A stretch of DNA of 64,000 nucleotides. It comes from Monomorium pharaonis (lineage: Eukaryota > Arthropoda > Insecta > Hymenoptera > Formicidae). The stretch spans positions 7,114,373 through 7,178,372 of the forward strand of contig NC_050470.1 of assembly GCF_013373865.1 (NCBI RefSeq), in the 5' to 3' direction. The position numbers and the translations under genes are program-made. The notes beneath the pieces are model-generated. The model did no database searches and was not told the DNA's origin. It was given only the letters and a program-made list of their open reading frames with translations. How positions within the stretch are numbered: the stretch's first letter is position 1; every line of letters begins with the position of its first letter. Of the stretch, positions 50,276 through 61,608 are shown piece after piece.

Positions 50276-52800
50276 ATATATTTTCCAATTATAATTTTGC
50301 TAACTAAATATAGAATTTATATTATTATAATATTATATAATTTATAATATTATTCTAAACTAACTTATAGAATTTACAATATTGTTTTTATATTAAAATA
50401 GTAATGGAATTTCAATGCATTTTAATCTCCACAGGACGAAACATTACAATAGTGGCGCTAATTTATTTTTTATGTTGTATATAAGGTCGTAATTTTTATG
50501 CCTATTCTTAGCACTTGTTCTGCCAGATTTCCAGCAACTAAAAAACCTACAAAGCAAAAACAAAAACACTTTAGGACCTTTCTTTTATAACTCTTATATA
50601 ATCACAGTGTCAGTATATCGTTCTACTGTCATTACACAAGTATTTTATATAATAAAAACTTTCACACAATATGTACGTGTGCGCGTGTTTTTAGTCTCGT
50701 AAAAATTTATTAATTGTTCTTTTATCAAGTCATATTGGATCTATTATTTAAAAACTTTGATATCAGCTTAAAATCAGAGAACTCAAAAATTTCTTATAAA
50801 ATCTTGTATTATTTTTGAAAAATCGGTTGAATTTTGAACATCGGCATTATCATTGTAACAGAAAATCACTATAGTAACGCTGAAATATCATATTTTGAAT
50901 TAAGGAATACAATTATAATAAAAATTTACTCAAGAAAAAATTGTAAGATTTTAAAAAATAGATTTTTCTCCCTATCCTTTGAAGATTAATGCATTGCGGT
51001 ATTTCTATACATGACTGAAGCAAATCATGATAGCAGATATAAGAAATAAATGCGTGCGTTGTTGAAAGTATTTCGTATATTTCGGATTATGAAAAGATTA
51101 TTAGACGTAATTCTTATTATGCTTATCTATCTCTTAAGTTATAACCTTTAGCATTATATGTTTGCACATAAATCTGTGTAATTTTCTCGAACATACAGTC
51201 ATTGGATCCATCATGAGGACGTGTTAAGAAGCAGGCACCCCAAAAACAATTTTCTATCGCAATTTTAATTTTCCACGATAGGCGATTGTGTCTGAAACTC
51301 CCGCTCGAGATATTTCTTCTTGTCATCCTAATAGTTTCTTCATAAAGTCGATCGATTCTCTTCTTAATTTAAACATCTCTTGCCGTCCGACTCTTGTTAT
51401 TCAGATAGCCTCGAGAATAATAAAACTCGTAGGAATTATCTAATGGAAAGGCGTTATGTGCTAAAAATACAGTAACTTAACGCAGTCACGCGACAGTCGT
51501 ATGCAAGTCATCTCCGCATTTTCTTGAAGGCGGTGGCATTCGCGTACAGTTAAGGATACTTACTTAATTCATGCTATCTACAAATGAATGAGAATACGAA
51601 TGCTAATTAATAAATAATAGAGTCCTCGCATTTATATGAAATTCCAATATAGTTATTATTGTACATATGTCGCAGTATCAAGGATCAATATCGTTGTCCA
51701 ACAAATGAGATTAACAACTGTATATTAATCAATTGACTAGATACATATATAATTTATCGCGTATTTATAACCTCATTCAATGTATCTAGAAATAATTAGA
51801 CACTATTTATTCAGCGTTAAAAAACTTTCGAAGCAGGATACAATCGTGAAGTATTTATAGGCATTCATATCTATTTTTAGAATTCATGATAAAATAATTC
51901 GGGATGTGTTGAGAATTCCTGCTGCTTGCCGAATTTTGCACGTATTCCTATTATGAAAAACGCTAAACTCGAAACGTTCGCGAAGTATATAAAAGTGCGA
52001 GATATTTCTGTATATGTGAGAAAAGATGCAATCATATTCGCAGATTATTTGTAGATTTCATCACACAAGATATCAGATTGTTATGGCCCTACACAAATAT
52101 AATAATACCTTGTAAAAAAAGTCCATTGTAAAACGAGTGCAAATCTCATTCTAGACAAAATTCATTGAAATATTTTCTTGATTTTTCAAAATTAAAAAAA
52201 ATCTGGAATTTTAAGTGAAGAAAGCCGCTTGAAAATGCTTCATAATAAAATCAGATAAAATTATTAATTAACAAAATTTATTTATTTCGAGATGTCTACA
52301 CTGTTCAACTCGTAGTGTCAAATTTTATTTAATTTGAGTTATTTTTTACGATTTAATAGGTCGCCACTTAATAGGAAGGTTAAATGCTCTTACCCAATAG
52401 GAAGGTTAAATTTATTTAATAAATACACGAAAGTTAAATTTAATAAATCAACGATATATTGAGTAAGTACTTACTCAATATTAGTCAAATTAACCAAATA
52501 CAGAATAGGAACAATGGTAACTTAATGGAAATAACAGTGTATCTCGTGAATCTTTCTTAATAAAAGAAACGTTTTACTCCAAATCAGAACAGCTTGAAAA
52601 TATTTTGGAAAAAAATCCTTTATCCCTAAATAAAACATTACTTGATCTTACACAATTAAAAAAAATTATCCTAAGCCAGAAAAGTTGATTCAAAGCACTC
52701 TGCGTAATAAGGCCATACAGATCGATTTGAGAGAAAGAATATGAAGGTTCCCAGGTCCGGCTAATAGGACGTAAAAGATTTTAGAGTTCGTTATTGACAA
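50276..52800. other. AT-rich noncoding DNA
   Basis: No gene is recognised. The DNA is AT-rich throughout, with long A/T runs and only short open frames. The 67-codon minus frame at 51123-51326 ends in a YNLRDR-like tail, which is weak and not evidence of a retroelement by itself. The 16-mer AATAGGAAGGTTAAAT occurs twice about 29 bases apart near 52370-52414. Confidence 0.7.
52456..52481. repeat. Perfect 26-bp palindrome without spacer
   Basis: The arm ATATTGAGTAAGT (52456-52468) is followed directly by its exact reverse complement. A perfect spacerless palindrome of this length is very unlikely by chance in 64 kb, even in AT-rich DNA. It could be a high-affinity dimer site, a remnant of a palindromic element or a repair product. 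Confidence 0.9.
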
Positions 52801-54860
52801 GATCAGTGGGTCGATTAAAGTATTTCGCACGGAAATGCGACCCTTCGCTCTAAGAAGCGCTGCTAAAAATAAAAGTACAAAGTTCGGATCTCGGATCGCG
52901 TTTAGTGGCTCGGTTAAACTTTCTTCGCGCGGTTAGCCGCACACCTCGCATATCTAATGAGCAGCGGTTATTATACACACACGAATATTAGTCGCGAGTC
53001 CCCGCGAGTCTCTTCGCGTTTAGAGATATTCGTGCCAGAAGCCTCCGGCGCCCAGCTCCGTCGTCGCTCTCTGCACGCCAGCGCTCGGCCCGTGAATCCT
53101 GCAACAAACGGAGCTCATCGCATCGCGTCGTACGCGGTGAAAGCGAGGGAGACGGTCGGGCGGACAAGCGAGACGGAAACAAGAGTTTCTTTATCGTGGC
53201 TGATGAAGTGCCGGTCGGAGAAAAAGTACTGAAGAGAGAGAGAGAGAAAATGAAGAAAGTGTATGCATGTGTGCAAACGCGTTTGTTTACGAAAGAGTAA
53301 TATATAAAAATAATAATAGCATATCAAAATATACGTACATTTTGAAGAATAAAAGAAAAGAGATATAAATATTTTACATTTCTGTTGAGTAACTTCGTTC
53401 AAGTAAAACCGGCAAAGTTAATCGCAACGGAGAATGCGAGAGAATGAGAGAAAGAGATAGATGCGGTTTATTAATAGACTGTGAGCAGTTTGATGACATA
53501 AATAGAGCTATGCTATATAATAAGAGTATACACAAATAGTTCGTGTGCCTCCTATAGAAGGAAATTAATCAAAGAATCCGTTACGCAATAAACTAATTGT
53601 CGCTCGTTACTACTATGTAAACAAAAGCAAATACGGATTTTCCCTGTCGACAATTCCTCCGGTGCATGTGAATAACGAAATCGAAACAAACAAAATTGAT
53701 TATTCAAAACGTTTTCAGGAATATTTCCTGCAATTTTTCAGCGGAAACTACTTTGTATGATAGGCATATTACGAAGTTCATCTGCAAGATTATTCCAGAG
53801 CCTCCGCGCGTACATATACATATAAATGACGAAGAAAGAGAGAGAGAGAGAGAGAAAGAGAGAGACTTACGTACAGCGAAACGCAAGAACGAGAGGAAGC
53901 GAGACGAAGGGAAGGGGAAAGAGACGCGGACTAGAGAGAAGGAAACTGGCGAAGCGGCGAGGAAGAGAGAGAGAGAAAGGGAGACAGAGAGAGGGAAAGA
54001 GACGACCAATACGAGCAAAGTGAAACAGAGAAGCGAACGTAATACGAGAGAGAGCCGAGAGGGCTGGCAAAAGAGCCGAAGGTCTCGCGCTCTCTTGGCG
54101 TAGCAGCAGACAGATAATACACCGAGTTGCGCGCTCGCGCGCGCGCGCGCGCCCATCTCCGTGTGCGTGCCAGTGTATGAAAGCGCCAACGTTGCCCACT
54201 GACGCTGAGACTCGTGGAATATCGTAAAGCTGCCTGCCTGCCTGCCTGCCTGCTTGGCTGCCCTCTCCTCTCGCACCGTTCTTGCACGACGCGTCGCGCG
54301 TTGTTGCCTAAACTTTCCGCGCGCTGCACTTTCAACGTACGTGACACGGTATACTCACCCCTTTAGAATTCTTAGGACAGTATAGGACACTCTGCCAAAG
54401 TGTACACAGATAGAGTTGAAGTTTGCGAAATTTGTATGATCAGACTCGTTTCGCGGGGAATGATGTGAAATTCTCGAACAGAGTCTATGCAACTTCTGCG
54501 TTATCCAATGAAATTCGCCCTTTGAAATACATTCATATGTAACAGAGTAATCAAAATGTAAACGAGAATATTGGTACATATTATATCGCAAATGGTATTT
54601 GTAAAATTATTAGATGTTTGAATATATAATAAAGTATAGTTGTAGTTCAAGGTGTGCTTGTATATTCCACTATCAGCTCGTTGCGTTATCGCAAGACCGC
54701 GATGTAGCCCATCGCTCAACAAAGAGATTCTTTTATCATTATCCGCCAAATGTGCGAACGTCAGAGAACCGCTGATCTCTAATGAAACCAAAATCCTCTT
54801 CGCCGGTTTTCCCTTAAGAGTTACCTAAGGAATGCTATTCACCGGCATTTCGCAAACACG
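52800..54860. other. Noncoding DNA with a GA-rich block
   Basis: No gene is recognised. The plus strand is almost entirely purine from about 53832 to 54080, with (GA)n at 53836-53874. This gives Arg/Glu/Lys frames on plus and Ser/Leu frames on minus (up to 190 codons), which I reject as coding. A GC-alternating run lies at about 54132-54152. Confidence 0.7.
54229..54262. repeat. (TGCC)n tetranucleotide repeat
   Basis: Six to seven CTGC/TGCC units. On the opposite strand this is the same GGCA motif as the repeat at 47038-47087. Confidence 0.9.
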
Positions 54861-55490
54861 TCATTTTCGGCGAGCGAATTTTCGCGAGAGGCCTCGCGCG
54901 CGTGCGGCCGAGAAAGTCCTTGAATCTGCACCAAACGCAACAACGAGCGACGACCGCGGCCGCTCCGTTAGAATTCCGCTAGCCAGAGAGAGATGCGAGC
55001 GAGCGAGGAAAAGAGAGGAAAGTAGGAGGCACGGAGCGTTCGTGTGTATGTGCGAAATAGAACGAGAGCAACGAGCCGCCGCCGCCGCGCTGCGCGGCAC
55101 CGACGAGAGGGATCCGACAAGATGAGGAGGAGGTGAGGGAGGAGGTGGGAAAAGCGGGAGGTAGGGGAGGTTAGACCTTATTACGCCGCGCACCTCGTGG
55201 CTTACGACGCAGCCGAGAGAGCCGGGACCGAAGTCACGACCGACGCGATGTCTGGAAAACACGATGGTATATCGACCGCGATCGCTGAATAGGGAATGAA
55301 AAGGACAGGTCGTGTTGAAACGAAATGACGCGCGGATTCGCCATATACCCACGCTAAACGGTCTCAATAATTCGATGCTTTTTGTTTGACATGTACTTCG
55401 ATATAGCATCGAAAAGATCGCGCAGAAAATCCCCCCCCCCGTGTGGTGTCCGTTCGCGGTTTTGTCGTGACAATTGAGCGATAAAAATTA
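54860..55490. other. CpG-dense, purine-rich island without identified gene
   Basis: The sequence is CpG-dense to about 55.13 kb, then G-rich (GAGGAGG-type) to about 55.18 kb, with a run of 10 C at 55431-55440. Frames on both strands (182 codons on minus, 97 on plus) are compositional. It could be a promoter-like island. Confidence 0.5.
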
Positions 55491-55684
55491 TTTAGATGCC
55501 AGAGGAGACACATACGTTGTCGTTTCTCTTTAATATCTCGCTCCGACGAGACAAAATTCGCGACTTACCAAATACTAAATATGTTATTTCATGCTTGGCA
55601 TTGCAAAAATAGAACGCGCGAGATATTTTGGGAAATAGGTATTTCGATGCGCATGATGGTCGCAGAAACGCGCACATTCGTTTT

Positions 55685-55689
55685 CTCTC

Positions 55690-55748
<59 letters not shown>
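55685..55748. repeat. (CT)n microsatellite, about 64 bp
   Basis: About 30 CT units with one CACT interruption near the start. It is a simple repeat that accounts for the Ser-Leu run in the frame across it. Confidence 0.95.
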
Positions 55749-55752
<4 letters not shown>

Positions 55753-56880
55753 TACAATTGGTTAAAAGTTAAACTTTGATATCTATTGGTTGCAAAATTC
55801 GAGACTCAGACCTGTAGCGTGCGACTAAATAATTATTCGTAAACTTTTAGATTGATATTCAAAGTTTCGTGCTGCGTGCTGTAGAATTTTACATCCTCTA
55901 TAACTCTTTTGACGTGATGGTAAATTAATTTCAGGGTGCACTTTTCATACACAACGGTACGACTGTGTATTTGTATACCAGCGGAAGGAACCAACCTTGC
56001 AGCGTGAGCTTTATACTCGGATCGTAGGAAGCTCTCCACATTAATGAGCAAGGTCGGCCAATGTAACCAAGTCTCGTGTAAACGGCGAATGATAGCGAGA
56101 ACAGGCCGCGGTCCAATAAAGCGTGATTTTTAATAGCGAATAGGGAGACGTGGAGAAACTGACGGTGATGTGAGAGCCAGGGAAAGGGGAGTAACCGAGG
56201 AGAAACCGAGTGGAACGAGGCGCTGGGTTTCGAATGCGCGAGAAATGGAAAGAGAACGAGAAAGAGAAGGGCAGAAAAAGAGAGAGAGAGAGAGAGAAAG
56301 CGCGAGAGTGATAGCAGACGATCTCGTTGTCAGTAGCACTCCCCGTAGAATACGTAGAACCTCGAACTCGTCCGCGGATCGATACTGGGTTCCTGGTGGA
56401 CTCGCGCGAAGGGGGGCTTCGGTAGGGGATTCGGGGTGGAAGAAGTAGCGAGGAGGGAGGAAGGCGAGGGGGCTAGAGGGCGGGGGTGAGTGCCGAGAAG
56501 ACCGAGAGAGCGGCGGTGGTGTTTGTGCGGTGCGGGGGTGGCTTGGCACGCGGGGACGCCTCGGGGGTGTTTCTATGGTGACGGGAATTATCGGCAGGGG
56601 TGGTCTAGCACACGAGGGGAAATTCCTCGTCTCTCCTCTCCCCCCCCCTCTCTCTCTCTCTCTCTTTCTCTCTCTTTCTCTTTCTCCCTCTTGGTTTTGG
56701 TTTTCCTCTCTTTCTCGTGTCGTGGTGAACTTCTGATTTTGCAACGCTGATTCTGCCCTGGTCCTCGAAAGGGTTCCCTTTTTCTTCTTTTCATCCGCGG
56801 AAAAGAGTATCGCGAATGGTACAGCGCGTCGATCAACTGAGAATTCTTCTGCTGTCGAGGACGTTCGAATATTCCAGAAA
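55749..56880. other. Noncoding DNA with GA and CT blocks
   Basis: No gene is recognised. Purine-rich DNA at about 56165-56300 (with (GA)n near 56280) and G-rich DNA at about 56400-56540 are followed by a C9-containing CT block at 56640-56720. The near-symmetry of a GA block and a CT block explains why long frames appear on both strands, the largest a 204-codon minus frame. Confidence 0.7.
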
Positions 56881-59622
56881 TTTCACTTGTAGGTGTGAAT
56901 TAAGAACTGATGACTATATGACCAACTTCACAATCGCGATTGTTTATTATGTAAATATGTTGAAACATTCACAATTTGAAAACAATAATTCCTGATGACT
57001 CGTCTGTTTAATTCAAAGGAATCGAGCGTTTATCTTTCTTCTAACTTCCTATTGATATCATAAACAATTTTATCTTCTCGCTGTTATTACACTCATAAGA
57101 TACTCATAAAACTGCTATCACTTTAACTCTTTAAATATGTTTAAGTATATAAAGGCGTTAAGTTGCTGCCCCAGTGAAATATTCGAATGCTTTTATGAAA
57201 TTATTGGAGTTTCTACTATATCACTGATAATTCGGATAATTTTGCAAGAATAACGCAATTAACAATCAAGAGATCGTGTCAACAACACACTGAAACTATT
57301 AAACGGTTAACGAATGTAATAGATAACCCGTAGTTATCGTTGTTTCCAAAAAATCGTGAAAATATCAGCGGCAGATCGTAAACTTCGAGCATTAATTTCG
57401 CCGAAGTGCAGCACTCTCGTTAAAGTCAATTACTCGCAAACACTCCGTTCCTGCACGATCAGCGCGTATCTCTTTCGCATTATAAATGTTAATTTTGTCA
57501 AGTCAAAGTATGTATAAGATAGGATACAAAAATTTCGATGTAGAAGTTCATCCAACATGTGCGAATGTCTCAAAGAAAGATGATGAGAAACTATCAGAGA
57601 AGAACGTTTATGTGCAGTCAAGACCGTGCAATTATCGATCTATGAGAACGAATCATTCGATTTTCCTGTGTTTATTTTTAAACTACGGCCATATAAACAC
57701 AAAAAAGTTGCACTTTGTTCAATTATACGCGTAATGACTTCGATGGGAAGGCGAACATACTTCATGGATGATTTGTTATTTACAGTACCGATTGTGTTGA
57801 CGAGATCATCTGTCATCTCGGTTTCATATCATCAACTCCGTAACGCGCCATCGAAGTTGTGATGAAAATGATGATATCAGTTCTTGTGCACTTTTGTCTT
57901 TAAATGCACATGTTCTTCACGAGGATATCCAATGAATTTGTTATCCGCGATCTATAAAATCTCCGAAAATTTCGAATATTCTTTGTAGTACGCTTTGTAT
58001 TTTCCATTAGATTATATTGCATTTTTTGCGCTTAATATAGTGCGTGGAAGGTAGGAAAGAAAAAAAGAAGAATGGAGAAAATTAGAAGAATAGACGTGTA
58101 ATATCAGTAAAATTTATACTCCGGCGTATTTGGATATTTCCTCTATATTTTACGATGAATTCGTTGATATTTCGCAAAATCTCTATATTCAAATACTTCC
58201 CACTCTTTCTGTCTTTATTTAGAAAAATAATATATATATTAAGGAAAGGTGTTTCAAGAATAACAATTATAACGTTGCGAATAAAAGCACGCAGAAAAAT
58301 GAATGAAGCAACGTTTTACCAGAGCGCGCGAATTCGTTGCATCAGCAGTCATATTTTCATATTCATGTGACACGAATATATGGAAAGATATGAATATATT
58401 TTTCTAGTCAATATTCCCGGGTTGTCTCATAACTCATTCGCTCTCGGCTCTCTTTTTCTCTTCTATTTATTAGATTTCGCAATTACTTCCTATAAAAGAT
58501 TGTTACGACGATTACTGCAAACTCATTTATTCACATATTTTTATAAAAGATTCTGTTATTAACATTACTATTAACATATATTGTCAACGATGAGCCAAAA
58601 ACAAAAAAGGCTATCGATGTAATAGACATCGTGCAATAATACACACAATCGTAAGAGTTAACGAGAAACGCTGCCTATCACGGAACGCGCTCTTAAATTC
58701 ATACATTGTGCTTAAGAAGCGTACGTTTCAAAGTTATTTTAGTATCGAATACATAATATTTTATATTTAATTAAGCGCACGTCTCGTAGCGAGAAGTATT
58801 CCGTAGCAAATAGATTAACTCCCGCTCACAAAATTCTCGCAGAATAACGACACGGCGAAATGTTTGTCAAAATCGCTGCTTGTTTAGCGAAATCGTACTT
58901 TTACGCCGTCAATCGCTATTGATCTTCGGGCGAGGCCTGGCAATCGAGCGCCACCGCTAATCCTCGCGTTTTCGGAAACGCCATAACGATAATTGTCAAA
59001 TTTTGATGCGTAACTCCGGGATGATGGTAGGCGGAGGGAGGAATCATCGGATCAATGATCTCACCTCAAGATATCGATACCGAGGCCGAGGTCGTCGGGT
59101 CTCGCGTCGTGGAAAGTTCCACTCGCTTGAGAGAGGCAGGCAGCATGCGCGGCGTGGTACGCGATTTCGACTCCTCGCGCGCAGACGAAAAACTGCCAAT
59201 TTATATCTCGGGTTCTAGGCGTGATAGCGACTTCGCTCCTTTTGCATACCATTCTACACCATTTCGCAGCTCTACCATTAAAATTTCATCGCGATCGCAC
59301 CGGCGGGAGTCGAGTTATAGCGAACGCGCGGAATCGGATTTTCGGCCTCGCCTACGCGACGAATTTCGATGTGTCTGTGTGTTTTTTGGAAAATGTCGAG
59401 TTTTTTTACTCGAATAGAGTTTAATGACGACTGAAGATACTATTAACAACTTGCTACTGTACAAATATTGTTGAAATATCGAATATTGTGTCACGCTTGA
59501 GTTCGGGCATATTATACATCGAAAAGAACGAGATATATGATTATACTTATTTTGTATACTATCACTAAATATTTGATAACTACGCAAACGTGTGTCAAAT
59601 ATCGTCATTATAATATGATTTC
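56881..59622. other. Noncoding DNA, mostly AT-rich
   Basis: No gene is recognised. CpG-containing DNA at about 58.9-59.4 kb holds a 120-codon frame (59055-59417) with an acidic/Ser/Arg composition that looks somewhat protein-like, but no motif can be named and it overlaps another plus-strand frame. Confidence 0.65.
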
Positions 59623-59926
59623 TCGAACAATTTCCGTTTCTCAAACTGAACCGTTAAACGAAACAAAGACGTCAAAATTGACGGAGAATTGTTGTCATAG
59701 GATATTTATTCATATAGTCGGTTCAAAAAGTCTAACAATGCAAGACTCGTCACGTTCTTAGATTTCTTAGATATCGAACAATTTCTGTTTCTCAATCTGA
59801 AGCGCGACAAGGACATCAAAATTGACAGAAAAGCAACATGATACTGTCAAAAGGTATCGTTCACTTAACAATCGGTAGAAAAAGGTTTACAATGCAGATC
59901 GCGTCACGTGTTCTTAGACTTCTTAC
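59623..59926. repeat. Diverged tandem duplication, about 150 bp units
   Basis: Copy 1 (59623-59770) and copy 2 (59774-59926) share, in order, TCGAACAATTTC-GTTTCTCAA, TCAAAATTGAC-GA, a middle stretch ending AACAATGCA or TACAATGCA, then CGTCACGT and TTCTTAGA-TTCTTA. Several substitutions and small indels separate them. No coding capacity is apparent. Confidence 0.8.
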
Positions 59927-61214
59927 AGCATGCCAACAGAATGCTAACGGAAGGATAAGGTGAAGAAGGTTAAAAAAGATTAGGAATCAGCCGGCAAAGA
60001 AAAGAAGCGTTACTTCACTCTAGGTCTATTGCGCGCAGATGAGTTCCGAGGGAAGAAACGTATCGATCTGCTAAGCTAACAAAATGGTAGGTCCCAGCCG
60101 GTTGGGCCCCCGATCCCAAACAAGCAGGTCGCTACCCGCGGGTGCAAAATGAAAATGAGAATAAACCGCATGATCCTTGTATATCCCAGGGTCTTCTAGG
60201 TTCTAGTTGTTAACAATATTTGGTGGTACATGGTTCGTTAATTGATACGATGCGAATGAGGGATACGTCGAGATTTCATTACTAGACTATTGCCCGGTGT
60301 GAGGCGTCATTATTGGTATACTTATATTAAATATTGACAGACGGAAAATTATTTTATTAATATTTTGTCATTGCTTTATATATATATACGTATTTATTTT
60401 TTCTAAGAAAATCTTTCAGGATTGAACATTCGAAATATATACTTTGTTGTACTTCATAACGCGCACGGTTTACAATAGGGCCATTTGCATTTTCTACCTT
60501 TTTCCGATTCTTATCTTTACTAGATGAACCACTGAATAGCAATGCTTAGTAAAGACTTCTATTCATATAGATACTTCTATTCATGTTATGATTTCTCATG
60601 TAATGTAAGCAACGGGAAAATACAAATTATAACAAGTTTCGATGAATTAACGTGCTGAAGAAAGAATGATTAAATCGAAGATAAACTTTCAATCCGAGTA
60701 ACAAAAGTTTCGCTAAAATCTTCTGCTTCGAATAACATTTGTTAACTTTTTGAAGAGAACGTCGTCAATAGTCATCGCATATAACGCTTTCCGGAGAACA
60801 GCTCGCTAAAGCCCGTTGAATGCCTTCTTTTTTAGGATTCCGCGCGGACTGTACGGAGAATCGTCGCGTTCGTTGCAGCAAAACGTACTTAAACGCCGTG
60901 AGGCGAGTCCGCGCGATAAGACAGGCCCGATAACGCGACGACGCGGAGCCGCGGGCGGCCGCATTACAGACGTGCGCGCGCGCGCGCGCACATGTATACG
61001 TACACGTACACGTGGCGTACGTGCCGTATGTGAATCAACATTGTGCCCGAGGTACGTGTCAGACTTCGCCATTAAGCTCGAGCGTCGGCCGGAGCGGTAA
61101 AAGGACCATGCTGGTCGAATTCTAACAAGGAACATGCAGCAACGTAAAAATTCAAAAAATTTATAACTTTGCAGAATTATAAATTAGACAAATACCTAAT
61201 AATAAACGATTTTG
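59927..61214. other. Noncoding DNA with a GC-rich insert-like stretch
   Basis: No gene is recognised. At about 60083-60160 a GC-rich stretch (AGCCGGTTGGGCCCCCG, then CGCTACCCGCGGGTGC) stands out from AT-rich surroundings. CpG-dense DNA spans about 60.83-61.1 kb. ACTTCTATTCAT occurs twice near 60557-60583. Confidence 0.65.
60970..61014. repeat. 45-nt alternating purine-pyrimidine tract
   Basis: A (GC)n run passes into ACATGTATACGTACACGTAC-type sequence with unbroken purine-pyrimidine alternation for 45 bases. The CACATGTATACG part can also pair with the downstream flank up to about 61032. Potential Z-DNA. Confidence 0.85.
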
Positions 61215-61608
61215 AACAGGCTCTTGAAAAAAAAAACGGTACATGTATTTATAAGCGAATATTATCTAAAGAATTAGAGATGCGAAAAAATATTTTGAAT
61301 AAAAGTTTCATGGTGTCGATAGCACTTTCCTTATAAAAATGTAATACTGAGCATTATTAAATTGGCCAGTAATTAATACTGTCCAATATTACATTTTTAT
61401 AAGTGTTTATGAAGATATTCTTACGTTAAAAAGTATATATTTTTAAAACCTTTACCACTCACATTTTTTGCAATATCTTTCTATCTTCATAATTTACTAT
61501 CGAAACCGTGAAACTTTTGCTCGAAATGTTTTTTCAATATCTTTATACTGCAGTTTAGATAATATTCGTTTACAAATATCTGTACTGTTTTTTTTCTCAG
61601 GGGCTGTC
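61215..61608. mobile_element. Palindromic MITE-like element with internal insertion
   Basis: The two halves are imperfect reverse complements. Outer ends read ACAGGCTCTTGAAAAAAA and, from the other side, ACAGCCCCTGAGAAAAAAAA. Shared internal blocks include CGAATATTATCTAAA, AAAAGTTTCA-GGT-TCGATAG and, near the centre, TTATAAAAATGTAATA (16 bases, exact). The right half carries about 86 extra bases (61407-61492). There is no coding capacity. The long palindrome argues for a nonautonomous DNA transposon remnant. Confidence 0.8.
61407..61492. mobile_element. Small nested element inside the 61.2 kb palindrome
   Basis: This stretch has no counterpart in the left arm. It starts TTATGAAGATA and ends with the exact reverse complement TATCTTCATAA (11-bp terminal inverted repeats, about 86 bp in all). 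That fits insertion of a second, tiny inverted-repeat element. The alternative is deletion of the matching part from the left arm. Confidence 0.55.

Noticed and set aside
51123..51326. Minus-strand frame ending in a YNLRDR-like tail reminiscent of some retroelement proteins
   Set aside because: A six-residue resemblance is not evidence. No protease, RT, RNase H, integrase or long terminal repeat is visible around it.
53704..54276. 190-codon minus-strand open frame with a hydrophobic stretch
   Set aside because: The hydrophobic Ser/Leu/Phe stretch comes from a GA/CT block and not from a true membrane segment. The opposite strand has an equally open Arg/Glu frame.
56130..56744. 204-codon minus-strand open frame
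   Set aside because: It is made of GA/CT low-complexity DNA (Arg/Glu then Pro/Ser/Leu runs), with opposing frames on the other strand and no motif.
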